Below, piece by piece: positions 21,690-30,787 of a stretch of DNA of 64,000 nucleotides (within the stretch, counting starts at the first letter, position 1; every line of letters starts with the position of its first letter). Origin of the DNA: Meconema thalassinum. Lineage: Eukaryota > Arthropoda > Insecta > Orthoptera > Tettigoniidae. Below the pieces are notes generated by a model. That model was given only the letters and a program-made list of their open reading frames with translations, had not been told where the DNA came from and did not search any database. The position numbers and the translations under genes were made by a program. The stretch is from positions 528,196,861 to 528,260,860 of the forward strand of contig OX336390.1 in the NCBI GenBank assembly GCA_946902985.2, given 5' to 3'.

Positions 21690-22660
21690 TAAATATTTCT
21701 CGAACGCGTGGTCCGATTTTGACAAATGAGGTATTGTTGGACTCGGGCTGACGTCCTCTTTGCTATGGACCACTCGTTATATTTTTCAAAATTTTTTTGT
21801 AAATTTTTGTTTTCGAAACTATGTGATAGTTTGAAAACCAAACAGGATAGAACGTTGTGCCATGGCTCAAACGAACAGTCTTTATGACCTTTATTTTTTG
21901 TAATAAAACTTTTTTATTTTTTATATTTTTTTGAAAACACTTTAATTTTGAAAATTCTATATTTTGGAAACTAGGAACTCTACAAAAAAAATTGTTTAAC
22001 GTAAATCAATGGTCCCTACCCCCTCTACCCCCAAAATAAATTTCAAGTCTCTAGAATGAAAACCTGCAGGTAGTAGTGGGGTAGTGGGGGAGCTGCTTAT
22101 AAAAGCAAGTGGTGAGCCCCTGCGACCTTGGAATGGAAAGAGCCATGCTAGGAGGGCGTGCTTGGATTCGTTTTTTTCGTCTCGTCGTGCTCTTTACGGG
22201 AATGTCGGTGTCGAAAATGTGAAAATCTGGAAACACAGTCTTTTTGGGGTAAAAACGTGATTTTAGACTTTTTGCTATATCTCACGAACCAATAACGCTA
22301 GAGGCGTGTTCGACAGGTCCAAGGACTCGGGGTAACGTCCTCTCTCCTATGGACCACTCGTTATAATTTTTAATAAAATTGGAAACTCGGTTTTGGGGTA
22401 AACACATGTTTTTTGTGATTTTGCCGATATCTCACGAAGCAATAACGCTAGAGGCATGTACGACGGGTCCAAGGATTCGGGCAGACGTTCTCTTTGCTAT
22501 GAACTACTCGTTGTAATTTTTAAAAATTTTGGAAACGCGATTTTGGGGTAAACACGTGTTTTTTGTGATTTTTGCCGATATCTCACGAACTAATAACGCT
22601 AGAGACGTGTACGAGGTGTCCTAGGACTCGGGCTAACGCCCCCTTTCAAATGTGGTAGAT
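21690..22660. repeat. Subterminal ~150-bp direct repeats, left arm
   Basis: Three copies with a 150-151-bp period share GATATCTCACGAA, AATAACGCTAGAG, a GTCCAAGGA-type block and CTATGGACCACTCGTTATA. The anchors CTCACGAA are at 22281, 22431 and 22582. A diverged fourth copy lacking the first part lies near 21,700-21,780. Non-coding. The position near the terminus suggests sites for transposition or replication proteins. Confidence 0.75.
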
Positions 22661-23139
22661 ATTTTTTTTAAAAAAAGATAATTCACAAAGGGCCTAACGC
22701 CGTACATGTTGAAAAAAAATCATTACCGTTACCTGTTTATAATGTTTATAAAGCGTGGTGGTTGAGAGAGACGATACGGCTGGGTATGTGTGTGTTTCAA
22801 CGAACCTGTCGCTAACCACAAGGACCATGCTTAATAGAACAATCGCTATTTCGGCGGATCGGTGTATGACAGAGCGAGCGTGCGTTTTTCCTGATATTTT
22901 ACCTTTAACGTGTAAACGGTGATGAGAACTTGATTCTATGTTGGTCGAAGCGAGTATCGAAAACAAACGAGCAGGAGGTGAAGGTCATTTGAGCTTATTG
23001 GAAGGCTCCGATCTGACTTGACAACAGGTGCAATGGAAAAAATGACCAAGACGCTTGAAGGTGAAATAATCTGACCATTGTGGTGGCAGGGAAGTGCGAA
23101 AGGCGTGCACACATGTGAAACCACAGGCACGCTAAACCA

Positions 23140-23362
23140 GTGACATTCTGTCTTGCTTCGTACGTGACAAAATGCGAGTCCATGTGACATTTGATCTACC
23201 GCAGGTGTTCACCTTGGACGTTATCTGTCCACGTGCATGATAACTGTTAACAAGTCACATCCTGTTTTGCTTCGTACGTGACAAAATGCAAGTTCATGTG
23301 AAATTTGATCAGGCACAGGTGTTCGCCTGGGACGTTAGCTGCCCACGTGCACGATAAGAGAA
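23140..23362. repeat. Promoter-proximal 114-bp direct repeat, left arm
   Basis: Two copies contain TTGCTTCGTACGTGACAAAA (starting 23153 and 23267), CAGGTGTTC and CCACGTGCA. They lie just upstream of the TATA box at 23406 and look like duplicated upstream regulatory sequence. Mirrored at 34248-34470 in the right arm. Confidence 0.65.
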
Positions 23363-23405
23363 TGTTCAAAGCGTGGGAAAAAAAAAGATTATACATGCAA
23401 TGTGA

Positions 23406-23414
23406 TATATAAAG
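23406..23414 (+). promoter_or_regulatory. TATA box of the spliced IAP/OB-like locus, left arm
   Basis: TATATAAAG, about 30 bp before a plausible start near 23,435 (CATTTCCACTCGC) and followed by a GT-AG intron series. Mirror copy at 34196-34204. Confidence 0.6.
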
Positions 23415-23664
23415 ACACGTCGCTGACATTTCCACTCGCACTTATGTGACTACTTTTGAACACGCTACAGCGTTGTGTGAAACACTTGGCCTTGTTTAAC
23501 AGTTTTGGTGTTGGTGGAAAATACTTATTCTTGTTGTGAGGTAGGTATATATTTATTCATTTATACATTTATTGATTTATATATAAATACATGCAATTAT
23601 TTATTGATTAGGTAATTAATGATTTTATTTATTTATTTGTTTGCAGATAACCGGCATACCTTAC

Positions 23665-25975
23665 ATGTCAGAGGGAGAAGAAACTATTGCACTTTTGAGC
23701 CCACTAGAAGGGAAGAGTAACAAGTCACTGCAAGTAAAGGTGAGATGATTTTTTTTAAACTAACTTGTTTCATTTTTGTTTTGTTTTATGTTTTATTTTA
23801 TGAAATGTATGTATTAACCTGAATTTAGGTATTTATAGCGGTTTATTTTATTTATTTTTAGAAACTTGGAAAGAATAGCCTTACCGCCGTAGCAGTCGCT
23901 GAAAAAAACCAGAAACGCACTAAAGCGAAACCACTGCCAAAGAGTGAACTGTTTAAAACTCAGGTAAGTCCAACTTAAAAATGCTATTCCATTTTACCAC
24001 TACTGAAAACTCGTAGACAAAAAAAATTCATTACCTGTACATGACTGGGACAATGATTGCTTTCTTGATTAATGGCTATGTTGTTGTTGTTGACTGGGAA
24101 AAGTACAAGGCCATGTTGGATTTTCTAAAAATAAAATAATAAATTTAATTTATGAGTGGTTCCCTATGGACTCAACGAATATCCACAGGTTTGAACATGA
24201 TAATGTGAACAAAATGACATGACATTCATTTTTGTTTATATATTGGTTAAAGGGAGGGTGGGGGAATGTAAATGACTGTAGCTTTATAAAAAAGAAAATA
24301 AGTACATGGGTTACTGTTTGTGCCAACATACAGTTTATTTTTAATGGTGTTTTGATATATTAATGCCAATTAACGTTAACGTTTTATTTACAAGTATTGA
24401 TTGATTGATTGATTGATTGAGTGATGGGTTATTTTGTTTGCTTTTAGGTGTCGTCATGTGCCATTAACGTAATGAACAGACAGTGAACAAGCATGCATTA
24501 TGCTTTAAAGTACTCTGTGCAATGTTAATAACTTACAATAAGAAAACGTTTTATTATAACACATGGCGTTAGTACCAAATACAACAAGTGAGCAAGTTGG
24601 TTTACCACGTGGGTTAAATTTAAAATCAGAACATGATCGATGGTTAACATTTGAATCCTGGCCTGTAGGCTTTTTGTCGACGCATGAACTTGCAAAAGCC
24701 GTTTTTTTTTACTTGAACCGAGGAGATGTGGTGCGCTGTGTGTTTTGTCGTATTGAACTTTCACACTGGGAAGAAGGGGATGATCCCCTTAGAGACCATT
24801 TGCGATGGTCTCCTCACTGTCCTTACATGCTTGGAAAGCAAGTGGGTAACCTACCCGTGCATTCATTTTACCGAACCACAAGGCCTATGGCCGCTACTTA
24901 CGTTGCTGAATCACAAATAAATAATAATAATGATGTATTACCAGCCAACGGTAGTGTCGATATATGTGGTCCATATGCCATAGACAGTGTTGAATTGGCG
25001 TGTGCTTTTGAAAAATTGGGAGTTTGCAAGACTAAAGCACTAGCACACCCAGAGTACAGCTCTGTTGAAAAACGTTTCGAATCTTATAAAAATATTTGGC
25101 CATTAATATTAAAACACCTTACCAAACAGCTAAGTGAAGCTGGATTTTTTTATACTGGTGAAGGGGATAAAACAATATGTTTTTATTGTGGATTTGCTTT
25201 AAAGGATTGGCAAATGACTGATGACCCTTTTGTGCAACACGCTCGTTGGTTACCAAACTGTAAATACATGGTGTTGCTTAAAGGTCAGGAATTTGTGAAC
25301 ACTATTCGTAAAGAAAAAGTGATTGCAGCACAAGACATAAAAGTGCCTTTAGAGTTAGAGCACGCGGAGCAAATACATAAGGCTGAAAGAAAAGACTTGT
25401 CTCACGAACAGATACAAAAGTGTGACCAACAATTATGTAAAATTTGTTATCAAGATGAACTAGGTGTTGTATTTTTACCCTGTGGACACATGATAGCCTG
25501 TGTCAAGTGTGCATTAGAACTTAACACTTGTGCTATATGCAGAAAAGTAGTATCTGCAACAGTTAGGGCATTTCTTGCATAACTAGTATAATTTATTCGC
25601 CATGGATAGTGCAAAATCCCTAATTGCACAATATTATTAAAGCTGTTTTAGAGTGTAATAGATATGCTTTTGTTTTGTTTATAGACTACTACAATGAATG
25701 TTTTGAATGCTGTGGGACAATCATGTGGCTTAGAGACAAAGAAGCTCAGTGAATTGCCAATGCATATTCCATTCCGCATTATCAAGATTCGGAAATTGAA
25801 AACAGCATATGGTGATCGTGTACTTTGTGTATGTGAAAACTTTGAGACATTTCTGCCTATACGGTTTAATGATATGTCGGAGAGTGTTTTTGATGAAGTC
25901 AATAATGCTGTGCAACCTGTACACTTAATTTATGAAGGTTTTAAAAACAATAGGTGCATGGTTCGTTTTAATTAA
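23665..25975 (+). CDS. Spliced gene ending in a small OB-fold-like (SSB-like) protein, left arm
   Basis: Exon model from visible signals: non-coding exon about 23435-23540 (GAG/GTAGGT donor); exon 23647-23739 (acceptor TTGCAG, donor AAG/GTGAGA) with ATG at 23665; exon 23862-23963 (acceptor TTTTTAG, donor CAG/GTAAGT); last exon from 25685 (acceptor TTTATAG) to TAA 25973-25975. All coding exons are phase 0, and the join would give about 155 residues. Without splicing, an ATG at 25694 gives 93 residues. The 93-residue part has KKLSELPMHIPFRI, T.YGD and FLPIRF motifs, resembling small OB-fold nucleic-acid-binding proteins of virus-like elements; that assignment is tentative. The IAP gene lies inside the last intron. 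An AATAAA lies at 25975. A homologue lies at 53545. Confidence 0.55.
24448..24486 (+). other. Alternative terminal exon within the same locus, left arm
   Basis: An acceptor (TTTGCTTTTAG) ends at 24447. Joined to the exon ending at 23963 it gives a short in-frame tail to TGA 24484-24486, a product of about 71 residues. Such a transcript would carry the IAP ORF at 24563 downstream of a short upstream ORF. Mirror copy 33124-33162. Prediction from splice motifs only. Confidence 0.35.
24563..25582 (+). CDS. iap: Inhibitor of apoptosis protein, 2 BIR + RING, left arm
   Basis: A 339-residue protein starting at ATG 24563. BIR1 spans about residues 23-95 with zinc ligands C59, C62, H79, C86. BIR2 spans about 165-240 with C206, C209, H226, C233. 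A C-terminal RING spans 292-326 (C292, C295, C307, H309, C313, C316, C323, C326), and the chain ends AFLA. This is the layout of insect DIAP1-type and baculoviral IAP proteins, which bind and block caspases and ubiquitinate targets in the cytoplasm. All zinc ligands are present, so it looks functional. It is intronless and nested in the intron of the OB-like gene, with a divergent sense copy in the other arm. Origin by capture from an insect host or from a virus cannot be separated here. Confidence 0.93.
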   Translation: MALVPNTTSEQVGLPRGLNLKSEHDRWLTFESWPVGFLSTHELAKAVFFYLNRGDVVRCVFCRIELSHWEEGDDPLRDHLRWSPHCPYMLGKQVGNLPVHSFYRTTRPMAATYVAESQINNNNDVLPANGSVDICGPYAIDSVELACAFEKLGVCKTKALAHPEYSSVEKRFESYKNIWPLILKHLTKQLSEAGFFYTGEGDKTICFYCGFALKDWQMTDDPFVQHARWLPNCKYMVLLKGQEFVNTIRKEKVIAAQDIKVPLELEHAEQIHKAERKDLSHEQIQKCDQQLCKICYQDELGVVFLPCGHMIACVKCALELNTCAICRKVVSATVRAFLA

Positions 25976-26444
25976 ATAAATAAATAATGTGAAATAATAA
26001 TGGAAATTATAAGTAATGACAATATACTGAAAAAGAAAGAAAATATGTGCATAGAATAGTAATGTTTTAGTGTTTAGTGTTGTCTTTAAAAATATTATGA
26101 TGAAACCAAAAAAAATGTATATAAAGTTTGTAAATAAATGCAAAATGATGTTACAATGCTGTTTTATTTTATACAAAGTTAGTATATTTAACATTGCAGA
26201 GTATACATGATTATGACAATAAATGCATACTGAATACAAGCCTTTCTCACATTACAATAGTCTGTTATAGTTTTAAACACAAGGCTTGTTGTAGATCATT
26301 TTATAGCAATGTCCCTTTAATGTTGTTTTCGAAAAGTGGGGAAGCCACAATGGTTGTATTGACATAAAAACCTTATGGTTATTACTATTTAGTCACTTTG
26401 ATCCCCTTGCAGATCAACAGCAGATGACCTAGTTGTTCCACTCT

Positions 26445-26822
26445 TTAAAACGACAACAACACCACTACCTCTTGCATAGTTTGTGATGTTGATGGCTCTT
26501 GCGACGTGGAAGATGGATTAAAAATAACTTTGAGAACAGGGGTTAAACGTTGATCATTAAACAATGCACTATTTTGAGTAGCAATATGGTTTTCTTGATT
26601 TTTTGTCGACGGCAACTGTGTTTCATGCGGTACACTACATTGATGATCACTGACACTTAAAACCTCACTATTTTTACTTTTTAGGTCACCACGACAATGT
26701 TTGGAACGTTGCTTTGAACAACGCCAAATAACAGTTCCATTTTTATTGGTTCGTTTCACAATATATGAATATCCTTTATAGTATGCGTAAGGCTTACCAT
26801 ACCTAGTCACTGATACTTCCAT
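26445..26822 (-). CDS. FLYWCH-like zinc-finger protein, short paralogue, left arm
   Basis: I chose the ATG at 26822 (MEVSVTRYGK), not the upstream one at 26861, because it aligns residue for residue with the start of the longer paralogue. The protein is 125 residues. A single FLYWCH-like domain covers residues 10-64: GYSYIVK, VIWRCSK, C35, C43, H60, C62. The final ligand pair is H-x-C rather than the usual H-x-H. The C-terminal half is Ser/Thr/Gln-rich without a fold I can name. FLYWCH domains bind DNA or protein partners in chromatin-linked insect proteins. Convergent with the IAP/OB-like locus; tandem with the longer paralogue. Confidence 0.72.
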   Translation of the reverse strand: MEVSVTRYGKPYAYYKGYSYIVKRTNKNGTVIWRCSKQRSKHCRGDLKSKNSEVLSVSDHQCSVPHETQLPSTKNQENHIATQNSALFNDQRLTPVLKVIFNPSSTSQEPSTSQTMQEVVVLLSF

Positions 26823-26992
26823 ATCAACTGTCGAGCATAGACTAAGCTCTAGTAAAGTCAACTTGGTAATAAGAATACTAGTTTAATGTGAGAGCAAATA
26901 TGGATCCAAAGAGTTCAGGTAAAAGTGAAAGCAAATAAGCAAATATTAGAAACAAGAGTTGGGGTGAAAGTGGTCGCAAAGTGGTAGACCCA

Positions 26993-27673
26993 TTACACAA
27001 TAATTTCAGCACGACGAAGCTCTTGTTCAATTTCTTTGATTTCCCAATCGTGACCAGTATGGCCAGATTGACGTGAGGCATGCAACAACTGTAGCCGCTG
27101 GACGAGCTTATTGGGATTGTGCCAGTATACAAATTTAACAAATGGATTTTTAGGTGTAAACAAAGCATTACCATTATCATGATCATTATCATCATCGTCA
27201 TTATCATCATCATGATCACCATTATCATCATGACCATCATCACTGTTACTATATAGTCCTTTTTGATCCTCTTGCAATACCACTTTATTTATAGTCTGAG
27301 TTGATTTTGACAGTGTTGAAGGTTTCTTGGACGTTGACAACTCTCCTAACATGACGTTTTGAGGACATGATAAGTCCTTTTGAACAAACACTGTACTATC
27401 TTTAGCCGCAATATCGTTTTCTTGAACTTGCTTTTTAGCATTTTGATAATTGTTTGTAAACAGTAAGCGTGGTTCGTTTCGAGCACTACATTGATGAACA
27501 CTCACACTTAAAACCTTTCCATTTTTACTTTTCAGATTGCCTCGACATTTTGTTGACCTCTCTTTTGAGCATCGCCAGAATATTATTCCATTCACATTCT
27601 GGCGATTATAGTTATAGGAGTAGCCTTGATAGAGTGCACGTAGCCTACCTTTGTTGGTTGTAATAAGTTCCAT
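26993..27673 (-). CDS. FLYWCH-like zinc-finger protein with acidic region, left arm
   Basis: A 226-residue protein from ATG 27673. Residues 7-64 form a FLYWCH-like domain (GYSYNYNRQ, IFWRCSK, C35, C43, H60, C62; H-x-C ending). A Ser/Lys-rich linker follows. Then comes a low-complexity Asp/Asn/His stretch of about 30 residues (about 142-167), and a C-terminal block containing NPNKLVQRLQLLHASR and EIKEIEQELRRAEII, predicted helical. The acidic tract could be a regulatory or chaperone-like surface. A likely nuclear DNA-binding regulator, function not known. The TATA box and a TTGGC minisatellite lie just upstream. Confidence 0.75.
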   Translation of the reverse strand: MELITTNKGRLRALYQGYSYNYNRQNVNGIIFWRCSKERSTKCRGNLKSKNGKVLSVSVHQCSARNEPRLLFTNNYQNAKKQVQENDIAAKDSTVFVQKDLSCPQNVMLGELSTSKKPSTLSKSTQTINKVVLQEDQKGLYSNSDDGHDDNGDHDDDNDDDDNDHDNGNALFTPKNPFVKFVYWHNPNKLVQRLQLLHASRQSGHTGHDWEIKEIEQELRRAEIIV

Positions 27674-27750
27674 AGTAGTAACTGACCTGTCAGTACGATG
27701 TTCACACTACAAAGGTTACAACTGTTTTGCTGATGGAGTGACCTACTATA

Positions 27751-27759
27751 AGCTTATAT
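27751..27759 (-). promoter_or_regulatory. TATA box of the 226-residue FLYWCH gene, left arm
   Basis: The minus strand reads AATATATAAGC about 80 bp before the ATG at 27673. A TCACTCC initiator-like site lies about 25 bp downstream, and TCAGT further on. The minisatellite abuts it. Mirror copy at 29851-29859. Confidence 0.55.
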
Positions 27760-27761
27760 AT

Positions 27762-28200
27762 TGGCTTATGTGTTGGCTTTTTGTGTTGGCTTTTCGTGTT
27801 GGCTTTTGTGTTGGCTTATGTGTTGGCTTTTTGTGTTGGCTTTTTGTGTTGGCTTTTCATGTTGGCTTTTCGTGTTGGCTTATGTGTTGGCTTTTTGTGT
27901 TGGCTTTTTGTGTTGGCTTTTCGTGTTGGCTTTTGTGTTGGCTTATGTGTTGGCTTTTTGTGTTGGCTTTTTGTGTTGGCTTTTCGTGTTGGCTTTTTGT
28001 GTTGGCTTTTCGTGTTGGCATTTCGTGTTGGCTTTTGTGTTGGCTTTTCGTGTTGGCTTTTTGTGTTGGCTTTTCGTGTTGGCATTTCGTGTTGGCTTTT
28101 CGTGTTGGCTTTTTTTGTATTGGCCTTTCGTGTTGGCTTTTTGTATTGGCTTTTCGTGTTGGCTTTTTGTGTTGGCTTTAGTATTGGCTTTTGTATTGGT
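27762..28200. repeat. TTGGCTTTT(T/C)GTG minisatellite, left arm
   Basis: About 35 copies of a 12-13-bp unit (variants TTGGCTTTTTGTG, TTGGCTTTTCGTG, TTGGCTTTTGTG, TTGGCTTATGTG). It has no stops in several frames on both strands, which produces long repetitive frames (FVLAFRVGF-like or Lys/Thr/Asn-rich) that I do not regard as genes. It lies upstream of the FLYWCH promoter. Confidence 0.85.
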
Positions 28201-28289
28201 TTATTTGACAAGTTATTTGTGTCAATGTATTTAGTGGATTTTTTCTTGGTGTTGGAAAGTAGTTGAAAGAGAGTGAATATTTAAAGACT

Positions 28290-28480
28290 TAACCTCAGCT
28301 CACTAACCTAACCTAACCTTTCAACTCTCAGATGTTAATTAAATTCTGTGCATTGTCGAGTTGGAGCCCAAGACCTCAGGGGTAAAAAAAAAAAAACAAT
28401 TATTTTTGACGACTTATTTTGGTAACTTATTTTAATGGCTAACCTAACTTTACCTAACCTAACCTATCCTAACCTCAGCT
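28290..28480. repeat. CCTAA (telomere-type) short runs near the apex, left arm
   Basis: Two clusters (28,297-28,319 and 28,439-28,477) contain CCTAACCTAACC runs with variants. CCTAA/TTAGG is the ancestral insect telomere unit, but here the runs are only two to four units. An A13 homopolymer lies between them, 12 long in the other arm. Confidence 0.65.
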
Positions 28481-28790
28481 CACTTTGGATATTACTAGTA
28501 AGTGTTCATATCCTCTGCTAGGTAGCATGCTAGTAGTACAGGTAGTGCTCATATTTACCGCTAGATAGCGGAAACATACTTTGCATGTTGCATGTGACAC
28601 TTGTGAAGTTTAACCACATGCAAGACGTGCTTGTATAAGTTCTCTATTTAAACTCAATATACAATTAACCACTAAATGTTCAGAACTAACATGTATAGCC
28701 ATGTTTAGGGTATATAGGAGACCCTTAGCAAGAAAGGCTGTCTAACCCACGAGTGTACAGCCTTGTCATACGCAGTAAGCCCCTGTTGGC
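28481..28790. other. Gene-free inner end of left arm
   Basis: No open frame or repeat inside this arm. Paired base for base with 28821-29130. Confidence 0.5.
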
Positions 28791-28820
28791 TTTCTCAAAT
28801 TGTTGTTGTTGTTGTTTTCT
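28791..28820. other. 30-bp spacer at the palindrome apex
   Basis: TTTCTCAAATTG followed by TTG repeats and TTTTCT. This is the only unpaired segment, flanked by CCTGTTGGC / GCCAACAGG. In single strands it would be the loop of a 7.2-kb hairpin. Confidence 0.85.
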
Positions 28821-29130
28821 GCCAACAGGGGCTTACTGCGTATGACAAGGCTGTACACTCGTGGGTTAGACAGCCTTTCTTGCTAAGGGTCTCCTATATA
28901 CCCTAAACATGGCTATACATGTTAGTTCTGAACATTTAGTGGTTAATTGTATATTGAGTTTAAATAGAGAACTTATACAAGCACGTCTTGCATGTGGTTA
29001 AACTTCACAAGTGTCACATGCAACATGCAAAGTATGTTTCCGCTATCTAGCGGTAAATATGAGCACTACCTGTACTACTAGCATGCTACCTAGCAGAGGA
29101 TATGAACACTTACTAGTAATATCCAAAGTG

Positions 29131-29322
29131 AGCTGAGGTTAGGATAGGTTAGGTTAGGTAAAGTTAGGTTAGCCATTAAAATAAGTTACCAAAATAAGTC
29201 GTCAAAAATAATTGTTTTTTTTTTTTACCCCTGAGGTCTTGGGCTCCAACTCGACAATGCACAGAATTTAATTAACATCTGAGAGTTGAAAGGTTAGGTT
29301 AGGTTAGTGAGCTGAGGTTAAG
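29131..29322. repeat. TTAGG (telomere-type) short runs, right arm
   Basis: Mirror copy of 28290-28480. The homopolymer here is T12. Confidence 0.65.
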
Positions 29323-29409
29323 TCTTTAAATATTCACTCTCTTTCAACTACTTTCCAACACCAAGAAAAAATCCACTAAATACATTGACACAAATAACTT
29401 GTCAAATAA

Positions 29410-29848
29410 ACCAATACAAAAGCCAATACTAAAGCCAACACAAAAAGCCAACACGAAAAGCCAATACAAAAAGCCAACACGAAAGGCCAATACAAAAAAA
29501 GCCAACACGAAAAGCCAACACGAAATGCCAACACGAAAAGCCAACACAAAAAGCCAACACGAAAAGCCAACACAAAAGCCAACACGAAATGCCAACACGA
29601 AAAGCCAACACAAAAAGCCAACACGAAAAGCCAACACAAAAAGCCAACACAAAAAGCCAACACATAAGCCAACACAAAAGCCAACACGAAAAGCCAACAC
29701 AAAAAGCCAACACAAAAAGCCAACACATAAGCCAACACGAAAAGCCAACATGAAAAGCCAACACAAAAAGCCAACACAAAAAGCCAACACATAAGCCAAC
29801 ACAAAAGCCAACACGAAAAGCCAACACAAAAAGCCAACACATAAGCCA
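29410..29848. repeat. CAC(A/G)AAAAGCCAA minisatellite, right arm
   Basis: Reverse-complement copy of 27762-28200, with the same unit variants in the same order. Confidence 0.85.
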
Positions 29849-29936
29849 ATATATAAGCTTATAGTAGGTCACTCCATCAGCAAAACAGTTGTAACCTTTG
29901 TAGTGTGAACATCGTACTGACAGGTCAGTTACTACT

Positions 29937-30617
29937 ATGGAACTTATTACAACCAACAAAGGTAGGCTACGTGCACTCTATCAAGGCTACTCCTATAACT
30001 ATAATCGCCAGAATGTGAATGGAATAATATTCTGGCGATGCTCAAAAGAGAGGTCAACAAAATGTCGAGGCAATCTGAAAAGTAAAAATGGAAAGGTTTT
30101 AAGTGTGAGTGTTCATCAATGTAGTGCTCGAAACGAACCACGCTTACTGTTTACAAACAATTATCAAAATGCTAAAAAGCAAGTTCAAGAAAACGATATT
30201 GCGGCTAAAGATAGTACAGTGTTTGTTCAAAAGGACTTATCATGTCCTCAAAACGTCATGTTAGGAGAGTTGTCAACGTCCAAGAAACCTTCAACACTGT
30301 CAAAATCAACTCAGACTATAAATAAAGTGGTATTGCAAGAGGATCAAAAAGGACTATATAGTAACAGTGATGATGGTCATGATGATAATGGTGATCATGA
30401 TGATGATAATGACGATGATGATAATGATCATGATAATGGTAATGCTTTGTTTACACCTAAAAATCCATTTGTTAAATTTGTATACTGGCACAATCCCAAT
30501 AAGCTCGTCCAGCGGCTACAGTTGTTGCATGCCTCACGTCAATCTGGCCATACTGGTCACGATTGGGAAATCAAAGAAATTGAACAAGAGCTTCGTCGTG
30601 CTGAAATTATTGTGTAA
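29937..30617 (+). CDS. FLYWCH-like zinc-finger protein with acidic region, right arm
   Basis: The same 226-residue protein as 26993-27673, identical at the amino-acid level, in mirror orientation. Intact from ATG 29937 to TAA. Confidence 0.75.
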   Translation: MELITTNKGRLRALYQGYSYNYNRQNVNGIIFWRCSKERSTKCRGNLKSKNGKVLSVSVHQCSARNEPRLLFTNNYQNAKKQVQENDIAAKDSTVFVQKDLSCPQNVMLGELSTSKKPSTLSKSTQTINKVVLQEDQKGLYSNSDDGHDDNGDHDDDNDDDDNDHDNGNALFTPKNPFVKFVYWHNPNKLVQRLQLLHASRQSGHTGHDWEIKEIEQELRRAEIIV

Positions 30618-30787
30618 TGGGTCTACCACTTTGCGACCACTTTCACCCCAACTCTTGTTTCTAATATTTGCTTATTTGCTTTCACTTTTACCTGAACTCT
30701 TTGGATCCATATTTGCTCTCACATTAAACTAGTATTCTTATTACCAAGTTGACTTTACTAGAGCTTAGTCTATGCTCGACAGTTGAT

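Larger units (their letters stand above)
21619..28790 (+). repeat. Left arm of the palindrome
   Basis: A 7,172-bp inverted repeat of 28821-35991. The translated reading frames of both arms are identical throughout. Confidence 0.9.

Noticed and set aside
22051..22236. Small minus-strand ORF and other short frames between 21.7 and 23.4 kb in the arms
   Set aside because: They fall in the subterminal direct repeats, have no recognisable domain and are not preserved between repeat units.
27651..28266. Long plus-strand frames of repetitive CWLFVLAFRVGF-type peptide and minus-strand Lys/Thr/Asn-rich frames (also mirrored at 29344-29959)
   Set aside because: They come from a 12-13-bp minisatellite without stop codons in several frames on both strands. 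No frame is favoured and unit length varies by one base.
21619..28790. Complete Polinton with polymerase and integrase
   Set aside because: I looked for polymerase B, integrase, ATPase, protease and capsid-type frames in both arms and found none. Only cargo-type genes are present.
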